A DNA stretch of 64,000 bases from Prevotella sp. (GTDB lineage: Bacteria > Bacteroidota > Bacteroidia > Bacteroidales > Bacteroidaceae), in the NCBI GenBank assembly GCA_022641735.1, contig JALCDQ010000001.1:124001-188000 (forward strand), given 5' to 3'. Below are positions 30,693 through 40,103 of the stretch, in pieces; position 1 is the first letter of the stretch, and each line of letters opens with the position of its first letter. Made by a program: the position numbers and the translations under genes. A model generated the notes under the pieces. It had not been told where the DNA came from. It did no database searches and saw only the letters and a list, made by a program, of their open reading frames with translations.

Positions 30693-30886
30693 GTTTTGTA
30701 ACAAATGTAACAAATGTAACACCCATTTTTAGTACCTTCCTGTTTTCTGAGGAAAAAAATTGGGAAATATAACTTAATAATATATATATAATAATTAATA
30801 TTATTATATATATATTATTAAACTGAAGTCCGAAAAACGGAAGGTACTAAATTTAACTGTTACAAACGTTACAAACGTTACAAAAT
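30693..30886. repeat. Large composite inverted repeat with AT-only core
   Basis: Arm GTTTTGTAACAAATGTAACAAATGTAACACCCATTTTTAGTACCTTCC against inverted GGAAGGTACTAAATTTAACTGTTACAAACGTTACAAACGTTACAAAA; core 30775-30820 is a perfect 21-bp stem with loop TAAT. Confidence 0.93.
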
Positions 30887-31112
30887 CATCCGATTCATCC
30901 ATTCTGAAAGGAGAAACCAACGTTTCACGCCCCTACTTGACCAGCCCATAAGTTGAGATGAAATGCCTTCGATAAATTGAATCTGAAGGAAGACGAAAGT
31001 GCCCACATGCCTGCTCTCCTATGCCCTTTTCATCTATTCTGACCTTTGACCTGCGAGATTAGGTAAAATCGTATTTTTCGGTTTAAAGATTATGTTAAAA
31101 GATTTGGAATTT

Positions 31113-31137
31113 CAGATTTTTTTTCCTATCTTTGTAT
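31113..31137 (+). promoter_or_regulatory. Bacteroidetes-type promoter (TTTG-N20-TATCTTTG) with no recognizable gene downstream
   Basis: ...agaTTTGgaatttcagattttttttccTATCTTTGtatc.... Exact edges approximate. Confidence 0.6.
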
Positions 31138-31540
31138 CATGCTTGCTGAACCTGATACACCTGACCCCTTCATGGTGGAATCCCTGTAAAAAGGGAGGAT
31201 TTCGGGCTCAAAAAATAACTGAAATGAATGGGCACAAAGAACCCCTGTTCCCAAAATGACACTCTCGCGCCATGCTTTTCTACGCCATCGCATCGGCACA
31301 GACATTTGGGGGCTTGAATCAGGGGATTTCTCGAAGATGGAGTGCTATCGTGCCCGAAAAAATCAGGACAACTCGGCATCGTGGCGTTGATTGCTATGAC
31401 GAGAATGACGAGTGAAAGGAAGTGATGCGGAGAGCGGCGACATTACTTTTGGGATAGGTATGCACCTTGCCGATGACACTGCGGATTAAAAGCTACATGG
31501 AGTCAACCTAAATCAGGAAACTACAGACACGTGAAAAAGA

Positions 31541-31585
31541 TTTTTGTAACGTTTGTAACAAATGTAACACCCGATTTTAGTACCT
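31541..31585 (+). repeat. Third copy of the TGTAAC/TTTAGTACCT arm
   Basis: TTTTTGTAACGTTTGTAACAAATGTAACACCCGATTTTAGTACCT. Confidence 0.9.
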
Positions 31586-31589
31586 CACA

Positions 31590-32660
31590 TCAGTCTGATT
31601 TGTTGGCATTCTTCATGTTCACGGTGAAAGTATGCAATTGCTCCTTGAAGTCGTAGCTGACCGTCCATTTATAATAATCACATACCTGCCTTACGATGGC
31701 CAATCCCAATCCATTGCCTCGCTGATTGCGCGCAGGATTATGAAAACGGCTGAAAAGCATTTCTGTATCTAACTTCGGAGAAAGCGAATAGTTGCTCACT
31801 TCCAGCCTATCCGTATCGAGCACTATCTTCACATTCATGCCTTCCTCCGCATTGCGAAGGGCGTTCACCACCAGATTGTTTACCAATACCTCCACCAATA
31901 TCCGATTTGCATCCAGCTTCACATCGGCTTTTTGAATTAAGGAAATGCCTGTAGGATAGAGCCTTTCATAACCCGGCATCAGTTCCTGAATGACCTCCGA
32001 TAAAGAGAATACTTCCTTATCCTCATATTGTTTGTTCTCGATTTTCGCCAAAAGAAGCAGACTCTTATTGAGATGGTCTAATCGTCGGGTCACCGAATAC
32101 ATATTATCTACGATGTCGGATTCCTTTTCACTCAAGTTTTCTTGCAGCAACATGTCGAGGTCGGCACGGATAACAGCAATGGGAGTCTGCAACTCATGGG
32201 AAGCATTCTCCGTGAATTCCTTCTGTATTTTATAGCTTCGGGTATCCCTTTCAAGCAAGTCGGTAAGCGAAGACGACAACTGATTGAACTCCCTGACATT
32301 GGTTTCATGAAAAGTGGGGACCTCATCCTTGCCTAATTTGAAGTGCTCTATCTTCTGCAAAATCTCATAAAAAGGAGTCCATAGATTCTTGGTAACCAAG
32401 CGGATAGTCAGCAAGACAGAAGCTCCTACGGCAATGGCAATGAGCACATATTGGAACAACATGCCCACCATTACATCACGCTCAAGGTCGATATCCTCAT
32501 CAATCTTTTGCCCTGCCTTATAAGACTTCACCACGTCTATCAGGTCTTCAGCATAATAGCGGGTGGTTACATAGTAAAAAACAGGTATGCACAAAATCAG
32601 GATTACCACGATGACTATCGTGAGCCTGGTCATTGTCTTGTTGAGTAGAGTTTTCGTCAT
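31590..32660 (-). CDS. Two-component sensor histidine kinase
   Basis: HAMP region, H-box FTENASHELQTPIAVIRADLDMLL, G-box GNGLGLAIVRQVCDYY. Confidence 0.95.
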   Translation of the reverse strand: MTKTLLNKTMTRLTIVIVVILILCIPVFYYVTTRYYAEDLIDVVKSYKAGQKIDEDIDLERDVMVGMLFQYVLIAIAVGASVLLTIRLVTKNLWTPFYEILQKIEHFKLGKDEVPTFHETNVREFNQLSSSLTDLLERDTRSYKIQKEFTENASHELQTPIAVIRADLDMLLQENLSEKESDIVDNMYSVTRRLDHLNKSLLLLAKIENKQYEDKEVFSLSEVIQELMPGYERLYPTGISLIQKADVKLDANRILVEVLVNNLVVNALRNAEEGMNVKIVLDTDRLEVSNYSLSPKLDTEMLFSRFHNPARNQRGNGLGLAIVRQVCDYYKWTVSYDFKEQLHTFTVNMKNANKSD

Positions 32661-32664
32661 AGGC

Positions 32665-33339
32665 CTAAACTATCCATTTATAACCAGCCCCATAGAGAGT
32701 TCTGATGCATTCAGGACAGCCCGTACTATCGAGTTTTCGCTTCAAATTCTTGATATGAGTGAATACGATGTTGAAGTTATCCATCATATCCGCCATCTCT
32801 CCTGTTAAGTGCTCGGCTATCGCCATCTTTGAGATTACCTTGCCGCTATTGCACACCAAGAAGAGCAAAAGTTCATATTCCGTCTTCGTAAGGGACAGCA
32901 TTTGTCCGTTAGCCTTTGCCTCTTTGCTCTGCATATTGATTTCCACAGGACCGCTTTTGAGCAGGTTGTTGTTGTGGGAATAACGCCGGCGCATGAGCGC
33001 AAAGACGCGAATCTTCAGTTCTGAGAGGTTGAAAGGCTTGGAGATGTAATCATCCGCACCAATCTCAAGACCCTCAATCTTGTCATCGACACTGTCTTTT
33101 GCCGACACGATAATCACCCCTGTATCGGGCTTATGCTGCTTGATATGGCGAAGCACATCAAGCCCATTACCATCCGGCAACATCAAGTCGAGCAAGACGC
33201 AATCGTAATCGTAGACACCCACCTTCATCAGCGCATCGCTGATAGTGAATGCCTGTTCGCAAAGGTACTCGTCAGCAGAAAGAAATTTCACGATACTGTC
33301 TGACAGCCTTCGCTCATCTTCAACAATCAATATCTTCAT
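32665..33339 (-). CDS. OmpR-family response regulator
   Basis: MKILIVEDERRLSDSI, DLMLPDGNGLDVL, winged-helix C-terminus. Start at 33339. Confidence 0.95.
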   Translation of the reverse strand: MKILIVEDERRLSDSIVKFLSADEYLCEQAFTISDALMKVGVYDYDCVLLDLMLPDGNGLDVLRHIKQHKPDTGVIIVSAKDSVDDKIEGLEIGADDYISKPFNLSELKIRVFALMRRRYSHNNNLLKSGPVEINMQSKEAKANGQMLSLTKTEYELLLFLVCNSGKVISKMAIAEHLTGEMADMMDNFNIVFTHIKNLKRKLDSTGCPECIRTLYGAGYKWIV

Positions 33340-33386
33340 CTTATAATAGTGCAAAATTAATAAAATAAATGACAAACAAGAAATAA

Positions 33387-34676
33387 TTACATAGTTTTTA
33401 CACTTGGATTAATAGCAGGCATGCTCAATCCTATGAAGAAAATGGCCATTAAAACACCATAAGCAATCAACTGCAAAGTCTGGCTAAGCGTATGATGGCG
33501 GGCTTCATAAATAGCTTTTCCACTCATCAACGTCAAGGCTCCTGAAGCGAAATAGACTGATACATTATTCAACCATTGCATTCCTGAAAGCTTCGACAAC
33601 AAAATGATGACCGGTATGGAGAAGCAGAAAAGGAAGGCAGGCACCAATGCGAGGATTTTAGCCCACTTCTCCTCCTCAAAGCGCGCGATAAGACTTGCGG
33701 AGAGAAAGACGGCAAAGGGGAATGCCGGCAACAAGTAGATGGCCAGCTTACCACTGATGAGTGACAACAAAACGATGCTGGAAAAGACGATACTGAAAAA
33801 GAAACGCTGTAAATCAGTGAGATAGACGCGCCTGTAAAGAGCCACTCCCATCGCTCCTATCATCAATAAAGTCCATGGTTGCCAAGCATAAAGGACCGAT
33901 ATCAAGTAATAATAGAACGGGCGATTATGATGGAAAGAGTTCACCGCACGACCAACCGTCTGATGGAAAAGCAGGTTGTTTATATAGTCAGGACCGCCTT
34001 CCAGATAGGTAGCCGTAAACCAAAGGCCACACGCGACAACGAGTATCAGCCAGAAACGCCATCCGAAACACTTAGCGGCAAAGCGTGTCTGCTTCTTCAA
34101 AACAAGAAAGGTGATGATGCCCACAACGGGAATCAGCAGTCCTAAAGGTCCTTTTGTGAAGATGGCAAGGAACACCCAAAGCGCAAACAAAAAGTTTTCC
34201 TTGGGGGAATATTTCTGATACATCCGCCAAAACGAGCGCAAGGCAAGGAGTATGAAAAAACTCATGAGCATATCCATCCTTACCACAAAGGCCGCACCCA
34301 CAAACAAACCGCACGACATCAGCATCAAACAGGCCGTCAGACGATGACCAGCATCCATCTCCTCAGCCATCCAGTCGTTGATGATTTTCGTCATCCATAT
34401 AGCTGGAATAAAGGAAAACAGACTCAAATAAATCATCTGATAACCACCCGTAAGCCAGCGGCAAAGCATCACAATCCATATATAAAGAGGTGGTTTGTCG
34501 GCATAAGGCACTCCATTCAGTGTGAAAGAGAAGAAATGACCCTCACGGAGAGCCTCGTTGGCAATGGTCAGATAGCGCATTTCATTCTCCGGTGTAAACG
34601 TTCGGAGTATTAAAATTGGAATGAAGGCAACGATGACGAAGAACCACATCGTATCAAACTTCAGGAAACTTTTCAT
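33387..34676 (-). CDS. ArnT/GT39-like glycosyltransferase
   Basis: MRYLTIANEALREGHFFSFTLNGVPYADKPPLYIW, multi-TM. Confidence 0.85.
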   Translation of the reverse strand: MKSFLKFDTMWFFVIVAFIPILILRTFTPENEMRYLTIANEALREGHFFSFTLNGVPYADKPPLYIWIVMLCRWLTGGYQMIYLSLFSFIPAIWMTKIINDWMAEEMDAGHRLTACLMLMSCGLFVGAAFVVRMDMLMSFFILLALRSFWRMYQKYSPKENFLFALWVFLAIFTKGPLGLLIPVVGIITFLVLKKQTRFAAKCFGWRFWLILVVACGLWFTATYLEGGPDYINNLLFHQTVGRAVNSFHHNRPFYYYLISVLYAWQPWTLLMIGAMGVALYRRVYLTDLQRFFFSIVFSSIVLLSLISGKLAIYLLPAFPFAVFLSASLIARFEEEKWAKILALVPAFLFCFSIPVIILLSKLSGMQWLNNVSVYFASGALTLMSGKAIYEARHHTLSQTLQLIAYGVLMAIFFIGLSMPAINPSVKTM

Positions 34677-35296
34677 ACTTTCGATTCAATTAAATGATAC
34701 ATATTTTGGAGATATCCTTTCCATTCTAAATTGCTTAAGAAGTGGTATAAATAGGCCATAATCCGTGCACAAACGAATCCGATGATAAGTCCTACGAGGA
34801 TATCACTGGGATAATGAACGCCTAAATACATTCTTGAATAGCAGACGATGAGCATCCAGCCACATAATAGCCAGCCAATCACTTTCTTACGAGTGGTATA
34901 AAACCAAAAGAAAGTCAATCCCGCAGAATTGGCGGCATGACTGGAAGGGAAACCATTACTGCCTCCATGGTATCCGAAAACCGTGTGAATGTAAACTGAA
35001 AGGGGATTGTCGGGGTTGGAAGGTCTCATTCTGCACACCAAAGGTTTCAGTAGGCCAGATGTCACTTGGTCGGTCATGACAATGCAAACAACCACGGCTA
35101 TCATCCACAAAATCACATTCCGCCGACTCTTATTTCTGGAGATGACGACAAAGAGCATGATATAGAGGGGTATCCACAATATCTTGTCACTGAAAAGGAA
35201 CATAATGACATCACTCAACTGACTATGCCACCCATTAATAGCAAGCAGGAGTTGACTATCTATTGTACTAAGTAAGTATTGAATATCATTAAACAT
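34673..35296 (-). CDS. PAP2-superfamily phosphatase (candidate lipid A/undecaprenyl phosphatase)
   Basis: KPLVCRMRPSNP, GFPSSHAANSAGL and SRMYLGVHYPSDIL signature motifs. Confidence 0.9.
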   Translation of the reverse strand: MFNDIQYLLSTIDSQLLLAINGWHSQLSDVIMFLFSDKILWIPLYIMLFVVISRNKSRRNVILWMIAVVVCIVMTDQVTSGLLKPLVCRMRPSNPDNPLSVYIHTVFGYHGGSNGFPSSHAANSAGLTFFWFYTTRKKVIGWLLCGWMLIVCYSRMYLGVHYPSDILVGLIIGFVCARIMAYLYHFLSNLEWKGYLQNMYHLIESKV

Positions 35297-35496
35297 GCTT
35301 CGACCTTTAAACCGGGTGTAAAAGTACAGATGAAATCTGAAGAAATTCTGAAGAAATAGTCAAAGAAGCGTTAATGTTCTTTAAAGATTAAGAGAAAAAA
35401 GAACAATAGCCACAAAAAAGGAATTTTTGATTACTGATAATTCAAAAAAAATTGCCACCTTTGCAAGGTTATGGTAAACTCTTTGAATAATTAAAT

Positions 35497-36507
35497 ATGA
35501 AAACTATTAGAATCTTTTTCATCGCCCTTCTTTGTTTAGGGCTGACTACAACACAAGCTCAAAATACAGGAAAGAGAAACCGTTTGAAAGTAGGACTTGT
35601 GCTTGGAGGCGGTGGAGCCAAAGGCGCTTCCGAAGTGGGAGTGTTGAAATATATCGAGAAATCCGGCATTCCTATTGACTATATTGCAGGAACGAGCATC
35701 GGGTCAATCATTGGCGGACTCTATTCTTGCGGCTATCGCTCTGCTGATTTGGATTCCATGTTCCGTTCACAAGAATGGAAAACGCTCCTTGGAGATAGGG
35801 ATGATGACTTGAAAGGAGCCGTTTTGAAGAAGAAAAACGGAGTAGTTTATATGTTCGGATTTCCTGTTGGAAGGAAAGGCTCTGCACTTGCAGACTCCTC
35901 AATAGGAGCAATCCGTGGCGATAATATCATTCATCTGCTCGACTCGATGACCAATCGCCATGACTCCATATCATTTGATAAACTCCCTATTCCGTTCCGT
36001 TGCATCGCTACTGACTATAAACATCATAAGGAAGTGGTGCTTTCCAGTGGATGGCTACCTCAATCCATGCGGGCAAGTATGGCCATACCAGGTGCTTTCA
36101 AGCCCGTGGAAATCGACTCCATGGAATTACTCGACGGAGGCCTCATCAATAATTTACCGGTTGATGTGGTGCGTGCTATGGGAGCAGATGTGGTGATTGC
36201 CATCGACCTCACGCAAAACAAGCATGAAGGGGAAAAGCAAAAGAAAGCCCCGTTGATACTCCGCAAAGCCAAAACAGAGTTCGGGCAATTGGCAAAATGG
36301 GCCATTACCCGTCCTGACTTGATAAAATATGAGAAGAACAGAACAGATGCCGACGTCTATATCAACCCTCCTCTGAAAGGCTATGGAGCAGGAAGCTTCA
36401 GCAGCAAGAGCATTAAAGAGATGATTGAAATCGGCTATTTATCGGGTAAGGCGGCTTTAGATGATTTGATAGCCCTGAAGAAGAAAGTGATGCGAGGAAA
36501 GAAATAG
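35497..36507 (+). CDS. Patatin-like phospholipase, secreted
   Basis: LVLGGGGAKGASEVGVLKY, GTSIGSIIGGLYSCGY, DGGLINNLPVDV. Confidence 0.92.
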   Translation: MKTIRIFFIALLCLGLTTTQAQNTGKRNRLKVGLVLGGGGAKGASEVGVLKYIEKSGIPIDYIAGTSIGSIIGGLYSCGYRSADLDSMFRSQEWKTLLGDRDDDLKGAVLKKKNGVVYMFGFPVGRKGSALADSSIGAIRGDNIIHLLDSMTNRHDSISFDKLPIPFRCIATDYKHHKEVVLSSGWLPQSMRASMAIPGAFKPVEIDSMELLDGGLINNLPVDVVRAMGADVVIAIDLTQNKHEGEKQKKAPLILRKAKTEFGQLAKWAITRPDLIKYEKNRTDADVYINPPLKGYGAGSFSSKSIKEMIEIGYLSGKAALDDLIALKKKVMRGKK

Positions 36508-36513
36508 CAAAGA

Positions 36514-36547
36514 AAAAGGAGGCTCTTTTCAAGTCTCCTTTTATTTT
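36514..36547 (+). terminator. Hairpin terminator
   Basis: AAAAGGAG...CTCCTTTT followed by ATTTTTG. Confidence 0.7.
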
Positions 36548-36552
36548 TGTCT

Positions 36553-37401
36553 TTAATCTTCAGTTTCTTCTTTCTTGTCTTCCGTTTCCTCTTTCTTCGC
36601 GGTTCTACGGATAGAGCGCTTGCGTTTTGGCTTTTCTTCTGCCGTAGCAATCTTCACTCCAGCCAAATCAGGGTCAATCATGATGCGGCCGCAATACTCG
36701 CAAACGAGAATCTTCTTATGCATCTTGATATCCAATTGACGCTGAGGTGGTATCTTATTGAAGCAACCTCCGCAGGCATCACGCTGCACTACGGTGATAC
36801 CCAAGCCATTGCGGGCATTCTTACGAATACGTTTGAAGCTGTTGAGAAGACGTGGTTCTATCTTAGCCTCCAGCTCGCGAGCCTTCGTTTTGTATTTCTC
36901 TTCCTCGTCACGAGTTTCTTGCATGATTTCCTCAAGTTCACCTCTTTTCTCTTCGAGAGCCACATTACGGTCGGCAATGAGTGATTGAGTGTCTTCCATC
37001 TCCTTCTTCTTCTCGTCGATTTTCACCGTTGCTTCCTTGATTTTCTTGTTGCAAAGCTCGATTTCCAGTGTCTGGAATTCAATCTCCTTGCTCAAAGTGT
37101 CATACTCGCGGTTGTTCTTCACATCGTCCAATTGAGCCTTATAGCGGGCAACACTCGTTTCAGCCTGAGCTATATCGCCTTTCTTCTGACCCATTGCGGC
37201 CTCAAAGTCAGCTATCTCACCTTGGATTTTCTCCACACGGGTGTTAAGTCCTTCTATCTCATCTTCCAAGTCCTGCACTTCCAAAGGAAGCTCACCGCGC
37301 AATGCACGCTTGTCGTCGATTGCCGACAAGATAGTCTGCAACTGATAAAGAGTTTTCAGTTTCTCTTCTACCGTCAAATCTGTTGGATCTTTTTTTGCCA
37401 T
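36553..37401 (-). CDS. Coiled-coil zinc ribbon protein (DUF164/C4-type)
   Basis: Long coiled coil then CGGCFNKIPPQRQLDIKMHKKILVCEYCGRIM. Confidence 0.88.
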   Translation of the reverse strand: MAKKDPTDLTVEEKLKTLYQLQTILSAIDDKRALRGELPLEVQDLEDEIEGLNTRVEKIQGEIADFEAAMGQKKGDIAQAETSVARYKAQLDDVKNNREYDTLSKEIEFQTLEIELCNKKIKEATVKIDEKKKEMEDTQSLIADRNVALEEKRGELEEIMQETRDEEEKYKTKARELEAKIEPRLLNSFKRIRKNARNGLGITVVQRDACGGCFNKIPPQRQLDIKMHKKILVCEYCGRIMIDPDLAGVKIATAEEKPKRKRSIRRTAKKEETEDKKEETED

Positions 37402-37404
37402 ATT

Positions 37405-38193
37405 TTATAAGTAAATTATAGGATTGGTGCAAACCTCAGTGAGACAACATCTCACGCCGGGACACTTCTCCTCGATGATTGATTTAAATATTTCATTCGT
37501 AAATTGTTCACTCTGATAGTGGCCGATGACGGCTATCTGTATCTCCTGGTCATGCCCGAAGAACTCATGATAGTGCATCTCGCCCGTCACAAAGGCATCT
37601 GCGCCCTTCTCTATCGCTTCCTGCAAAAGGAAAGAACCGGCACCTCCACAGAGGGCAACCTTCTTTATTTCCCTACGAATCAACTGATTAGCCTGCACGC
37701 ATTCCACATCGAATGTCTTCTTGAGCATCAATATGAAGTCGTCAGCAGCCATGGGTTCACTGAAACTTCCGATAACTCCTTCGCCGCCATCAACGTTTTC
37801 CACCGTCTTCAGCGACCCGAAGAAAGAGAGTTCGTGAAGGCCCATCTTCTCGGCAATCTTATAGTTTACGCCTCCTTGAGCACTATCCATATTGGTGTGC
37901 ATGGATGCGATTGTGATGTCGGCACGGATTGCCTTCATCACCGTCCGTTGCACATAGTCTTCGCCGGAAATACGGCTCAACTTATGGAAGATGAGCGGGT
38001 GATGAGAGATTATCAGATTGCAACCGCGCCGAATGGCTTCGTCGACAATCTGTTCAGTCACGTCCAGACACAATAAAGCCCCTGAGACTTCCGCTTCTGT
38101 TAATCCTATTTGCAAGCCGGCATTATCAAAGTCTTCCTGCAAGGGCAGAGGCGCGAATCGTTCAAGGGCGTTAACCACTTCTATAATTTTCAC
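37405..38193 (-). CDS. Nif3-like dinuclear metal center protein
   Basis: EDFDNAGLQIG, ISHHPLIF, GAGSFLLQEAIEKGADAFVTGEMHYHE. GTG start at 38193 preferred because the ORF-track start overlaps a TATCTTTGC promoter. Confidence 0.9.
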   Translation of the reverse strand: MKIIEVVNALERFAPLPLQEDFDNAGLQIGLTEAEVSGALLCLDVTEQIVDEAIRRGCNLIISHHPLIFHKLSRISGEDYVQRTVMKAIRADITIASMHTNMDSAQGGVNYKIAEKMGLHELSFFGSLKTVENVDGGEGVIGSFSEPMAADDFILMLKKTFDVECVQANQLIRREIKKVALCGGAGSFLLQEAIEKGADAFVTGEMHYHEFFGHDQEIQIAVIGHYQSEQFTNEIFKSIIEEKCPGVRCCLTEVCTNPIIYL

Positions 38194-38357
38194 GCTAAAT
38201 ATAAATCTAGATTGCAAAGATACTACTTTTTATCTGATTTCAGCATGGAGGAAAGCGGTTTTTAATATTTTTTAATTTTATTGTTAAGCATCGGCAGGAC
38301 AAAGAGTCTTCTCGCTATTTGAAACTACTTGAAAATGAGGTGATTGCAAAGACGATT

Positions 38358-38445
38358 GTAAAAGACTATCTTTTACCCTGTAAATAACGGTCTTTTACCT
38401 TGTAAACAACGATTGTTTACCTCGTAAAAAGCCATCTTTTACAAT
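38358..38445. repeat. Period-22 palindrome array, locus D (4 units)
   Basis: GTAAAAGACTATCTTTTAC-cct-GTAAATAACGGTCTTTTAC-ctt-GTAAACAACGATTGTTTAC-ctc-GTAAAAAGCCATCTTTTAC. Confidence 0.95.
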
Positions 38446-38484
38446 GCCTTTCATCATCACTCTTCAAAAAGGAGGTTTTCTTGC

Positions 38485-39321
38485 CTACCAATCATTGAGG
38501 TCTTCCTCGCTCTCAACGGCTTTTTCCACGTCATCGGGCAACGATGGGAAGAAGTCTATGCCAGTAATTCGCTCTATCTGGTCAATCGAGTTTACGTAGT
38601 CGCCTTTTGGCCGATTGCCAGGCTCGTTCTTATAGATGAATCCGATGGCCTTAGGAGTTCCCTGCATGCAGAGCACCACTTTGAAGAAGGCTTCAGGCAC
38701 AGTGATGCGGTTCTGCCCTATCGTCTTATGCTTGCTTCGATAAAGGATAGGCCCGCAAACGATGTAAATGTCGCCGTATTCCTCTGCCCATTTGCGGCAT
38801 TGTATCTCCATTTCATTCCAGTCTCCTTCGTTCAGATTATGGTCTTGCGGACACATATTGGTGAAGAGAAAGCAGTCTTGCTGAGCCTGCTCATCCCATT
38901 TATTATCGGCGGAAGGACACATGTGGCCACGGTCATAACCAGAGCGCTGATAATCATAGGTGTTAGCTCTCGGTGTCGGCACATCCATATCCTCTTGGAA
39001 AGGAATGCCGCCACGCTTGTAAGGACCTGTCGTATGGTCGGCCGTGAGATGCCATGCCACCCAATTAGGGATGCGCAAATCCTTATTATAAGACACGGTA
39101 TATCCCGTGCGTCGCAATATCTGCTCGGCTCTGTCCTTAAGAGGAGCTGGGATTTCAAGCGTTCCCTTCGGGTCACTTTTCTGTTGGGTGGAAGCCTGTT
39201 TCTGCTCTTCTTTAGGGGCATTTGAGGCAATTCCTCCCATGAGAGGCTTATGCGTGAAATTAAGACAACCCGCCAACAAGCAGGCAAAAAACAACAAGAA
39301 GGAGAAATGTTTCATTTTCAT
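38485..39321 (-). CDS. DNA/RNA non-specific endonuclease, lipoprotein
   Basis: Lipobox LLAGC; YDRGHMCPSADNKW and NMCPQDHNLNEGDWNEME. Confidence 0.93.
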   Translation of the reverse strand: MKMKHFSFLLFFACLLAGCLNFTHKPLMGGIASNAPKEEQKQASTQQKSDPKGTLEIPAPLKDRAEQILRRTGYTVSYNKDLRIPNWVAWHLTADHTTGPYKRGGIPFQEDMDVPTPRANTYDYQRSGYDRGHMCPSADNKWDEQAQQDCFLFTNMCPQDHNLNEGDWNEMEIQCRKWAEEYGDIYIVCGPILYRSKHKTIGQNRITVPEAFFKVVLCMQGTPKAIGFIYKNEPGNRPKGDYVNSIDQIERITGIDFFPSLPDDVEKAVESEEDLNDW

Positions 39322-40088
39322 TATTTACCTTTCAATTTATCATATTCATCGAATGAATATCTGCGTGCGGCCCATAAAGTGATGAGCAGGGAGGTCAAAG
39401 ACGTGGAAAAAAGGAGGATGAGAATAAGCAACTGATAGCAAACGGCCGCTATCAGAGTGACTCCACTCATCAACATAACCCACAAAATGACAGGTGCAAC
39501 CCCCACTACCATATATCCCATCGAGGAAATCCACGGTGAGGCCGACTTCTGCAAAGCGCGTCGTACAAAATAATTTACAGCTTCCTTATGGGTGGCCCCA
39601 TTGCCCAAAAGATAATAATAAAGGGCTGAATGATGCTGCAACCCTGAATAATAGACTGACAGAGCATTAGCATTCACCCCTATCATCGACCCAATCAGCA
39701 ACCCTATAACGGGTATGAAATATCTTGCATCGAATGGATTTTTCAGTCCTGCAACGAAGAAAAGGAAGTAAAGACCTATGACAAGAGCACTGGAAAGGAG
39801 GCCTACAAACACAGGTATCACATACTTACTGCTCTTCAATCGGGCTTTCCCCACCATCATCACAGCAGCTGCCAATGCCATCAAAACAATCCATAAGATG
39901 TTGAGTAACACGTTGTTCCATTGTAAAATGAAGTAGAGGCAGAAGCCTGTCAGCGCCAGCCATACCGTCATTTTGCCAAAAGCCACGAGTGCTTTCTGCA
40001 TGAGATTGATGCGAAAAGCATAGAGAATATAAAGTGGAATGGCCAATAGCAACAGGCCTAAAACAAATCCTAATAGAGTGATTTCCAT
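39321..40088 (-). CDS. FetB-like (UPF0014) ABC transporter permease
   Basis: ARYFIPVIGLLIGSMIGVNANALSVYYSGL; multi-TM. Confidence 0.8.
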   Translation of the reverse strand: MEITLLGFVLGLLLLAIPLYILYAFRINLMQKALVAFGKMTVWLALTGFCLYFILQWNNVLLNILWIVLMALAAAVMMVGKARLKSSKYVIPVFVGLLSSALVIGLYFLFFVAGLKNPFDARYFIPVIGLLIGSMIGVNANALSVYYSGLQHHSALYYYLLGNGATHKEAVNYFVRRALQKSASPWISSMGYMVVGVAPVILWVMLMSGVTLIAAVCYQLLILILLFSTSLTSLLITLWAARRYSFDEYDKLKGK

Positions 40089-40103
40089 TTCTGTGAGTTA
40101 TTA

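Noticed and set aside
38358-38445. Possible CRISPR-like array
   Set aside because: Spacers are only 3 nt and units are palindromes; not CRISPR geometry.
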